The position numbers and the translations under genes are program-made. From positions 82,224 to 146,223 of the forward strand of contig NZ_JRUD01000001.1 of the NCBI RefSeq assembly GCF_000802425.1: 64,000 nt of DNA, in the 5' to 3' direction. This document shows positions 57,419-64,000 of this stretch, piece after piece; positions within the stretch are counted from its first letter, which is position 1, and each line of letters opens with the position of its first letter. Below the pieces are notes generated by a model. It had not been told where the DNA came from and did no database searches. It saw only the letters and a program-made list of their open reading frames with translations. The DNA comes from Pseudomonas flexibilis (GTDB lineage: Bacteria; Pseudomonadota; Gammaproteobacteria; Pseudomonadales; Pseudomonadaceae).

Positions 57419-57912
57419 TGGGATTCTCCGGACTGCTTGGATGTGAACATGTCGATGACCAGCATGATGGCGCCAACGGTAATGGCGCTGTCCGCCAGGT
57501 TGAAAGCCGGGAAATACCAGCGGTTCTGCCAGTGCACGAGGATGAAATCGATGACGTGGCCGAACAGCACGCGGTCCACCAGGTTGCCCAGCGCGCCGCC
57601 GAGCACCAGTGCCAGGGCGATGGCCAGCCAGGTTTCGTTGGGCTTCAGACGCTTGAGCCAGACCACCAGCACCACGCTGACCACAATGGCGATCAGCGCG
57701 AACAGCCAGCGCTGCCAGCCGGACTGGCCGGCCAGGAAGCTGAAGGCCGCGCCGGTGTTGTAGGCCAGCGTCCAGCTGAACAGGTCGGGAATGATCACGA
57801 TCTGCTGGTACAGGTTCAGGGCGCCCTCGAAGTAGAACTTGCTGGCCTGGTCGAGCCCGAATACCAGGGCGGTGAGCCACAACCAGGGCAGCTTGCCGAA
57901 GCGCGCGCTCAT
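57415..57912 (-). CDS. lspA: Prolipoprotein signal peptidase (SPase II)
   Basis: 165-residue inner-membrane aspartyl protease that cleaves lipoprotein signal peptides. About four transmembrane helices. The catalytic aspartates are D122 (HVIDFI) and D141 (NLADSAI), with the conserved GNLVDR before the first. Located between ileS and fkpB; the stop overlaps the fkpB start. The lipoproteins at 29428 and 38785 would be among its substrates. Confidence 0.97.
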   Translation of the reverse strand: MSARFGKLPWLWLTALVFGLDQASKFYFEGALNLYQQIVIIPDLFSWTLAYNTGAAFSFLAGQSGWQRWLFALIAIVVSVVLVVWLKRLKPNETWLAIALALVLGGALGNLVDRVLFGHVIDFILVHWQNRWYFPAFNLADSAITVGAIMLVIDMFTSKQSGESQ

Positions 57913-57939
57913 CGCATGCCCTCGCTGACCGGCGATTCG

Positions 57940-60771
57940 TTACGCATAGTGGCGCTCCTCGCCCTGACCTTCGATGTTGTCCACGCAGCGGCCGCACAGC
58001 TCCGGATGCTCGGCGTGCTGACCCACGTCCTCACGGTGGTGCCAGCAGCGGGTGCACTTGGCGTGCTCGGACTTGACGATCTTCAGCTTCAGGCCCGCCA
58101 CCTCGGTGCCCACGGCGTCAGCCGGCGCATCGGCCAGCGGCGCCAGGGAGGCGGTGGAGGTGATCAGCGCGAAGCGCAGCTCGTTGCCCAGCTTGGCCAA
58201 CTGCTCGACCATCGCCGGTTCAGCGAACAGGGTGACCTCGGCCTGCAGGCTGCCGCCGATGGCCTTGGCGGCGCGCAGGTTTTCCAGCTCCTTGTTCACC
58301 GCGCCCTTCACGGCCTGGATCTGCTCCCAGTAGGCGCGATCCAGCGTGGAGCCTTCCGGCAGGGTGGCCAGTTGGTCGTACCAGGTGTTGAGCATCACCG
58401 ACTCGTTGCGCTCGCCCGGCAGGAACTGCCAGATCTCGTCGGCGGTGAAGGCCAGGATCGGCGCGATCCAGCGCACCAGCGCCTCGGCGATGTGGAACAG
58501 CGCGGTCTGGCAGGAGCGCCGCGCGATGCTGTTGGCCTGGGTGGTGTACTGGCGGTCCTTGATGATGTCCAGGTAGAAGCCGCCCAGTTCCTGCACGCAG
58601 AAGTTGTGCACCTTGTGGTAGACGTTCCAGAAGCGGTACTCGTCGTAGGCCTCGATGATCTCGGCTTGCAGGCGTGCCGCGGCGTCCACTGCCCAGCGGT
58701 CCAGGTCCAGCATCTGCTCGGGCTGCAGCAGGTCGCGGGCCGGGTCGAAGCCGTTCAGGTTGGAAAGCAGGAAGCGCGTGGTGTTGCGGATACGCCGGTA
58801 GGCATCGGCGCTGCGGGTGAGGATGGTCTTGGAGACGGCCATCTCGCCGGAGTAGTCGGTGGACGACACCCACAGGCGCAGGATATCGGCGCCCAGGCTG
58901 TCGTTGACTTCCTGCGGGGCGATCACGTTGCCCAGCGACTTGGACATCTTGCGGCCGTTCTCGTCGACCACGAAGCCGTGGGTCAGCAGGCCGCGATAGG
59001 GCGCGTGGCCGTCGATGGCGCAGCCGGTGAGCAAGGATGAGTGGAACCAGCCGCGGTGCTGGTCGGAGCCTTCCAGATACAGGTCGGCGCGCGGGCCCTG
59101 TTCGTGGCCCATGGGGTGCGAGCCGCGCATCACGTGCCAGTGGGTGGTGCCGGAGTCGAACCACACGTCCAGGGTGTCGTTGATCTTCTCGTACTGGTCG
59201 GCCTCGGCGCCCAGCAGCTCGGCCGGCTCCAGCTTGAACCAGGCCTCGATGCCCTGCTGTTCGACGCGCTGGGCGACCTGCTCCATCAGCTCGACGGTGC
59301 GCGGGTGCAGCTCGCCGCTTTCCTTGTGCAGGAAGAACGGGATCGGCACGCCCCAGTTGCGCTGGCGGGAGATGCACCAGTCCGGGCGGCCGGCGATCAT
59401 GCCGTGCAGGCGCGCCTGGCCCCAGGCCGGCACGAACTGGGTCTGCTCGATGGCGTCCAGCGCGCGGGCGCGCAGGCTGCTGCCGTCGGCGACCACCTTG
59501 TCCATGCCGACGAACCACTGCGCGGTGGCGCGGTAGATCAGCGGCGTCTTGTGGCGCCAGCAGTGCATGTAGCTGTGCTGGATCGCGGTGTGCTTGAGCA
59601 GCGCGCCGACTTCACGCAGCTTGTCGACGATGGCCGGGTTGGCCTTCCAGATGAACTGGCCGCCGAAGAACGGCAGGTCGGCCACGTACACGCCGTTGCT
59701 CTGCACCGGGCTGAGGATGTCGTCGTTGGACATGCCGTAGTGCTTGCAGGAGCGGAAGTCGTCCTCGCCGTAGGCCGGTGCGGAGTGCACGATGCCGGTC
59801 CCGGAGCCGGTTTCCACATAGTCGGCCAGGTACACCGGCGCGAAACGCTCGTAGAACGGGTGACGGAAGCGGATCAGTTCCAGCTTGGCGCCTTCGGTGC
59901 GGGCGATGATCTGCCCGTCCAGCTCGTAGCGCTGCAGGCAGGACTCGACCAGTTCCTCGGCCAGCACCAGCAGCCTGTCGCCGGTATCGACCAGCGCGTA
60001 GACGAAGTCGGGGTGAACGTTCAGCGCCTGGTTGGCCGGGATGGTCCACGGGGTGGTGGTCCAGATCACGATGCTGGCCGGCTTGGCCAGGCTGGCCAGG
60101 CCGAAGGCGGCGGCGAGCTTTTCGGCGTCTTCCACCGCGAAGGCCACGTCGATGGCGTCGGACTTCTTGTCCTGATATTCGACTTCCGCCTCGGCCAGTG
60201 CCGAGCCGCAGTCGAAGCACCAGTTCACCGGCTTGAGACCCTTGAACACGAAACCGCCTTCGACCATCTTCGCCAGCGCGCGGATCTCGCCGGCCTCGTT
60301 GGCGAACTCCATGGTCTTGTACGGGTTGTTCCAGTCGCCGAGCACGCCCAGGCGGATGAAGTCGGCCTTCTGGCCTTCGATCTGCTGGCTGGCGTAGTCG
60401 CGGCAGCGCTCGCGGGTCTGGTCGGCCGGCTGATTCTTGCCGAAGGTGGTTTCCACCTTGTGCTCGCTGGGCAGGCCATGGCAGTCCCAGCCCGGCACGT
60501 AGGGGGCGTCGAAGCCGGACAGGGTGCGCGAACGCACGATCATGTCCTTGATGACCTTGTTCACCGCGTGGCCGATGTGAATGCTGCCGTTGGCGTAGGG
60601 CGGGCCGTCGTGGAGGATGAACTTCGGGCGTCCCTCACCGATCGCGCGCAGCTTGCCGTACAGGTCAATGCTGTCCCAGCGCTGCAGCATCTCCGGCTCG
60701 CGTTGCGGCAGGCCGGCCTTCATCGGAAATGCCGTTTCCGGCAGATTGAGGGTCGCTTTGTAGTCGGTCAT
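57940..60771 (-). CDS. ileS: Isoleucyl-tRNA synthetase
   Basis: 943 residues, class I synthetase. HIGH motif at 65-68 (SIHIGHAV), KMSKS at 608-612, and a C-terminal zinc finger CTRC...CGRC (C906, C909, C926, C929). The editing domain is present. It lies 15 bp after ribF and 27 bp before lspA, as in other gamma-proteobacteria. Confidence 0.97.
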   Translation of the reverse strand: MTDYKATLNLPETAFPMKAGLPQREPEMLQRWDSIDLYGKLRAIGEGRPKFILHDGPPYANGSIHIGHAVNKVIKDMIVRSRTLSGFDAPYVPGWDCHGLPSEHKVETTFGKNQPADQTRERCRDYASQQIEGQKADFIRLGVLGDWNNPYKTMEFANEAGEIRALAKMVEGGFVFKGLKPVNWCFDCGSALAEAEVEYQDKKSDAIDVAFAVEDAEKLAAAFGLASLAKPASIVIWTTTPWTIPANQALNVHPDFVYALVDTGDRLLVLAEELVESCLQRYELDGQIIARTEGAKLELIRFRHPFYERFAPVYLADYVETGSGTGIVHSAPAYGEDDFRSCKHYGMSNDDILSPVQSNGVYVADLPFFGGQFIWKANPAIVDKLREVGALLKHTAIQHSYMHCWRHKTPLIYRATAQWFVGMDKVVADGSSLRARALDAIEQTQFVPAWGQARLHGMIAGRPDWCISRQRNWGVPIPFFLHKESGELHPRTVELMEQVAQRVEQQGIEAWFKLEPAELLGAEADQYEKINDTLDVWFDSGTTHWHVMRGSHPMGHEQGPRADLYLEGSDQHRGWFHSSLLTGCAIDGHAPYRGLLTHGFVVDENGRKMSKSLGNVIAPQEVNDSLGADILRLWVSSTDYSGEMAVSKTILTRSADAYRRIRNTTRFLLSNLNGFDPARDLLQPEQMLDLDRWAVDAAARLQAEIIEAYDEYRFWNVYHKVHNFCVQELGGFYLDIIKDRQYTTQANSIARRSCQTALFHIAEALVRWIAPILAFTADEIWQFLPGERNESVMLNTWYDQLATLPEGSTLDRAYWEQIQAVKGAVNKELENLRAAKAIGGSLQAEVTLFAEPAMVEQLAKLGNELRFALITSTASLAPLADAPADAVGTEVAGLKLKIVKSEHAKCTRCWHHREDVGQHAEHPELCGRCVDNIEGQGEERHYA

Positions 60772-60786
60772 CGTCGTTCAGGCTCG

Positions 60787-61725
60787 TTATTGAAGCGGTT
60801 GGCCCAGCCAGTAGGCTCGGGCGGCAGCGATATCGGCGTCGATAGCGGTTTTCAATTCTTCCAGCGAGGCGAAGCGTTGTTCGTCGCGCAGCTTGTGGTG
60901 GAACGCCACGCTGAGGCGCTTGCCATACAGGTCGCCGGCGTAATCCAGCAGATGCACTTCCAGATGGGCGCGGCCGTCGCCCTTGACGGTGGGACGCATG
61001 CCGATGTTGGCCACGCCCGGGCGACGCTGGCCGTCGAGCAGCACGCTGACCAGGTACACCCCCTGCAGCGGCACGCGGGTGCGCTTGAGCTGTACGTTGG
61101 CGGTGGGCGTGCCCAGCTGGCGGCCGAGCTTCTGGCCGTGCATCACCCGGCCGGCAATCGCATAGGGGCGGCCCAGCAGGCGTTCGGCGAGGGCAAAGTC
61201 AGCGGCGGCCAGGGCCTGGCGCACCCGCGTGCTGCTGATTCGCTCACCGTCCAGCTCGATGGTGCTGGCCGCTTCCACCGAGAAACCGTGGCGTTCGCCG
61301 GCCTGCTGCAGGAAGGCGAAATCCCCGGCGCGGTCGCAGCCGAAGCGAAAGTCGTCGCCGATCTCCAGATGTGCCACGTGCAGGCCGTCGACCAGCACCT
61401 GCTGGACGAAGTCCTGGGCAGACAGCTCGCGCAGGCGGCGGTTGAAGGCCAGGCACAGCACGCGGTCCACGCCCTCGGCGGCCAGCAGCTCCAGCTTGTC
61501 GCGCAGGCGCGCTAGGCGCGCGGGCGCCTTGTCCGGGGTGAAGAACTCGCGCGGCTGCGGCTCGAAGATCACCACGCAACTGGGCAGGCACAGCTCGGCC
61601 GCGCGTTCGCGCAGACGCTTGAGAATGGCCTGATGGCCGCGGTGCACGCCATCGAAGTTGCCGATGGTTGCGACGCAGCCCCGATGCTGGGGCCGCAGGT
61701 TGTGGAGGCCTCGAACCAGCTGCAT
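60787..61725 (-). CDS. ribF: Bifunctional riboflavin kinase / FMN adenylyltransferase
   Basis: 312 residues from ATG 61725 (MQLVRGLHNLRPQHRGC); the longer frame reaches into the promoter region. The N-terminal FAD synthetase domain has ATIGNFDGVHRGHQ and ISSTRVR; the C-terminal riboflavin kinase domain has GTPTANVQL and QGVYLVSVLLDG. Makes FMN and FAD. It is transcribed from the murJ side towards ileS. Confidence 0.96.
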   Translation of the reverse strand: MQLVRGLHNLRPQHRGCVATIGNFDGVHRGHQAILKRLRERAAELCLPSCVVIFEPQPREFFTPDKAPARLARLRDKLELLAAEGVDRVLCLAFNRRLRELSAQDFVQQVLVDGLHVAHLEIGDDFRFGCDRAGDFAFLQQAGERHGFSVEAASTIELDGERISSTRVRQALAAADFALAERLLGRPYAIAGRVMHGQKLGRQLGTPTANVQLKRTRVPLQGVYLVSVLLDGQRRPGVANIGMRPTVKGDGRAHLEVHLLDYAGDLYGKRLSVAFHHKLRDEQRFASLEELKTAIDADIAAARAYWLGQPLQ

Positions 61726-61800
61726 AGCGGATGTCTTGATTGAAAAGTGGCCGATTATACGCACAGCGCCGGTATGCGGGTAGGGCGCAGCGGCGCGCCG

Positions 61801-63342
61801 CTACAGCGCGCGCCGGGCGAACTGGCGGGGCCGGAAGCCGAGCAGCGCCAGCACGCCGAAATAGGCGAGCACCCCGGCGCCAATCAGCACGCCCAGGCGC
61901 GCGAAGCGCATAGGCATGCCGCCGTCCGACCAGGCCGGCAGGTAGTGCATGACCGCCAGCAGCGCGGCGACCATCGCCAACAGCCCGATCAGCAGTCGGG
62001 CGAGGAAGGAGGCCCACCCGGGTTGCGGCTGATACAGGTCCTGGGCGCGCAGTTTCCAGAACAGCAGGGCGGCGTTAAGGCAGGCGGCCAGGCCGATGGC
62101 CAGCGCCAGGCCGGCGTGGGCCAGCGGGATGACGAAGACGAACAGCACGTTCATCACCTGGGTCATGGCCAGGGTGAACAGGGCGATGCGCACCGGGGTG
62201 CGCACGTTCTGGCGCGCGTAGAAGCCTGGCGCCAGCACCTTGATGAGGATCAGCCCGAGCAGGCCCACCGAATAGGCGATCAGCGCGCGCTGGGTCATCT
62301 CGGCGTCGTGGGCGGTGAACTGGCCGTACTGGAACAGCGACACGGTCAATGGCTCGGCCAGCAGCGCCAGGGCCACCGCGCAGGGCAGCACCAGCAGGAA
62401 GCACAGGCGCAGGCCCCAGTCGAGCAGGCGCGAGTAGTCTTCGCGGTTGCCGCCGGCCACCGACTTGGAGAGTGATGGCAGCAGGATGGTCCCCAGCGCC
62501 ACGCCGAGCACGCCGGTGGGCAGTTCCATCAGGCGGTCGGCGTAGTACATCCAGGACACCGAGCCGGCCACCAGGAAGGAGGCGAAGATGGTGTTGATGA
62601 TCAGCGACAGCTGCGCCGCCGAGACGCCGAGGATCGCCGGGCCCATCAGCTTCATGACCCGCCACACGCCGCTGTCGCGCAGGTTCAGGCGCGGCAGCAC
62701 CAGCATGCCGATCCTCTTCAGGTGCGGCAGCTGATAGAGCAGTTGCGCCAGGCCACCGGCCAGCACCGCCCAGCCGAGCACCATGATCGGCGGGTCGAAA
62801 TAGGGGGTGAGGAACAGGGCAAAGCCGATCATGCACACATTGAGCAGCGTCGGCACGAACGCCGGCACGGCGAAGCGGTTCCAGGTGTTGAGGATCGCGC
62901 CGGCCAGCGAGGACAGCGAGATCAGCAGGATATAAGGGAAGGTGACACGCAACAGGTCGCTGGTCAGCGTGAAACGGTCGGCCTCGTCGGCGAAGCCGGG
63001 CGCGGTGGCCCAGACGATCCACGGGGCGGCGAGCACGCCAAGCAGGCTGACCGCCGCCAGTACCAGGGTCAGCAGGCCGGCCACGTAGGCGATGAAGGTG
63101 CGCGTGGCCTCTTCGCCCTGCTGGGTCTTGTACTCGGCCAGGATCGGCACGAACGCCTGGGAGAAAGCGCCTTCGGCGAAGATGCGGCGCAGCAGGTTGG
63201 GCAGCTTGAAGGCGACGAAGAAGGCGTCGGAAGCCACGCCGGCGCCGAACACCCGGGCGATGATGGTGTCGCGCACGAAGCCGAGCACGCGGGAAAGCAG
63301 GGTGATGGAGCTGACCGCGGCCAGGGATTTGAGTAGGTTCAT
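61801..63342 (-). CDS. murJ: Lipid II flippase
   Basis: 513 residues from ATG 63342 ([25 protein letters not shown]); MOP-superfamily multispanning membrane protein with about 14 helices that flips lipid II for peptidoglycan. Conserved charged residues are seen in SRVLGFVRD and in [16 protein letters not shown]. It sits between ribF and the divergent rpsT, a common Pseudomonas order. Confidence 0.95.
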   Translation of the reverse strand: MNLLKSLAAVSSITLLSRVLGFVRDTIIARVFGAGVASDAFFVAFKLPNLLRRIFAEGAFSQAFVPILAEYKTQQGEEATRTFIAYVAGLLTLVLAAVSLLGVLAAPWIVWATAPGFADEADRFTLTSDLLRVTFPYILLISLSSLAGAILNTWNRFAVPAFVPTLLNVCMIGFALFLTPYFDPPIMVLGWAVLAGGLAQLLYQLPHLKRIGMLVLPRLNLRDSGVWRVMKLMGPAILGVSAAQLSLIINTIFASFLVAGSVSWMYYADRLMELPTGVLGVALGTILLPSLSKSVAGGNREDYSRLLDWGLRLCFLLVLPCAVALALLAEPLTVSLFQYGQFTAHDAEMTQRALIAYSVGLLGLILIKVLAPGFYARQNVRTPVRIALFTLAMTQVMNVLFVFVIPLAHAGLALAIGLAACLNAALLFWKLRAQDLYQPQPGWASFLARLLIGLLAMVAALLAVMHYLPAWSDGGMPMRFARLGVLIGAGVLAYFGVLALLGFRPRQFARRAL

Positions 63343-63467
63343 GGACGACCGATGCGAGAGAGTCGGCCCGGTGGGCCTGGAAACCAGGCGGCGAGTGTAG
63401 CGGCAAACAGCGCGGGGCGGGGAGCGGGCGTGGCCTCGCCGGGCATCGCGCGCCGGTGTTCGCGCGC

Positions 63468-63496
63468 TTGACAAGCCAAAGGCGCGTCGGCATCAT
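63468..63496 (+). promoter_or_regulatory. Sigma-70 promoter of rpsT
   Basis: A perfect -35 TTGACA (63468-63473) and CATCAT as -10 (63491-63496), 17 bp apart, lie about 45 bp before the rpsT start. Confidence 0.65.
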
Positions 63497-63542
63497 TCGC
63501 GGCCTTATTTACCTGCATCCCCAGTTTTCGAGGAGTTCGACG

Positions 63543-63809
63543 GTGGCCAACAGCCCTTCCGCCAAGAAACGCGCCCGCCAGGCTGAGAAGCGTCGCAGCC
63601 ACAATGCCAGCCTGCGTTCCATGGTTCGTACCTACATCAAGAACGTGGTCAAGGCTATCGACGCCAAGGACCTGGACAAGGCCAAGACCGCTTACGTGGC
63701 TGCAGTGCCGGTGATCGACCGTATGGCCGACAAGGGCATCATCCACAAGAACAAGGCCGCTCGTCACAAGAGCCGCCTGAACGCCCGCATCAAGGCCCTG
63801 GTTGCCTAA
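63543..63809 (+). CDS. rpsT: 30S ribosomal protein S20
   Basis: 88 residues from a GTG start with GAGGAG eight bases upstream ([26 protein letters not shown]). Highly basic, helical and of normal S20 length; binds 16S rRNA early in 30S assembly. The longer open frame upstream covers the promoter and is not coding. A terminator follows. Confidence 0.97.
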   Translation: MANSPSAKKRARQAEKRRSHNASLRSMVRTYIKNVVKAIDAKDLDKAKTAYVAAVPVIDRMADKGIIHKNKAARHKSRLNARIKALVA

Positions 63810-63827
63810 GCAAAGCGTTCCACAAAG

Positions 63828-63851
63828 AACCGGCCCAAGGGCCGGTTTTTT
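63828..63851 (+). terminator. Intrinsic terminator of rpsT
   Basis: AACCGGCCC / GGGCCGGTT stem with a short AA loop followed by TTTT. Confidence 0.9.
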
Positions 63852-63939
63852 GTTGCCTGGGATTTATGTTGGAAACCGCAATGAGGTGACGGTGGCGTGC
63901 GGATCCTGTGGGAGATTCTATGTTGCCCTGCAAGCGCTT

Positions 63940-64000
63940 TTAGGCAGTTCGAGGGATGTAATCCTCCCGCTTCTTCATCAGGGCAAAGGCGATCCTGGCC
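63940..64000 (-). CDS. C-terminal end of a possible IS110-like transposase (cut by window edge)
   Basis: On the minus strand the last 19 codons before a TAA read ARIAFALMKKREDYIPRTA. This pattern is familiar from the ends of IS110/IS116-family transposases. Only this tail is inside the window, so the call is tentative. No terminal inverted repeat is obvious, which is normal for that family. Confidence 0.4.
   Translation of the reverse strand, partial: ARIAFALMKKREDYIPRTA

Noticed and set aside
59041..61515. Long plus-strand open frame opposite ileS/ribF
   Set aside because: Antisense shadow of two clearly recognised genes.

Overview
The window is a GC-rich, densely coded stretch of a Pseudomonas chromosome. 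The evidence is gene order and protein sequence. The left part (aceF-aceE / glnE-ilvE-waaF-waaC-waaG-waaP ... msbA-hldE), the topoisomerase IV block (parC ... parE-yqiA-cpdA-nudF), thiC/tolC/serB and the minor-pilin block (thiO-fimT-fimU-pilVWX-pilY1-pilE-ispH-fkpB-lspA-ileS-ribF-murJ-rpsT) are all recognisable Pseudomonas neighbourhoods. The order differs from P. aeruginosa PAO1 as I remember it, and the outer-core LPS genes differ, so this is probably another species of the genus.

Region by region. 1-4.3 kb: pyruvate dehydrogenase genes aceE-aceF on the minus strand, with two 15-bp palindromes in the upstream control region. 4.3-8.2 kb: glnE (nitrogen control) and ilvE (branched-chain amino acids). 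8.4-22.4 kb: lipopolysaccharide core assembly, with inner-core heptosyl- and glucosyltransferases, several sugar kinases, a visibly AT-richer variable segment (about 15.1-18.0 kb) of glycosyltransferases, then msbA (lipid A-core flippase) and hldE (ADP-heptose synthesis). 22.4-26.6 kb: a membrane acyltransferase, a decayed AT-rich gene with at least two lesions, the 20-codon tail of a lost kinase gene, and an intact relative of that kinase. 26.8-29.3 kb: two acyl-CoA dehydrogenases. 29.4-39.5 kb: a PqiC-like lipoprotein, then a minus-strand series from nudF through cpdA, yqiA and parE to parC, with an esterase-like periplasmic protein and a retropepsin-like protease coupled between parE and parC. 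39.5-46.5 kb: tRNA-Thr(GGT), thiC with a TPP riboswitch, a TolC-family channel, an Smp-like membrane protein and serB. 46.6-55.8 kb: thiO, then the type IV pilus minor-pilin operon, including a PilY1 with a long helical insertion and a small secreted protein encoded just before it. 55.9-64.0 kb: housekeeping genes ispH, fkpB, lspA, ileS, ribF, murJ and rpsT, ending in what may be the edge of a transposase gene.

The most unusual items are the predicted coiled-coil insertion of about 345 residues in PilY1, the small exported protein before pilY1, the recombination scar around 24.5-25.8 kb, and the tandem operator-like palindromes upstream of aceE. Short hairpin repeats (GGTGG...CCACC) and REP-like inverted repeats occupy many intergenic gaps. 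No CRISPR array, complete insertion sequence or prophage is visible. All family assignments come from reading translated sequence and from memory; no database search was run.
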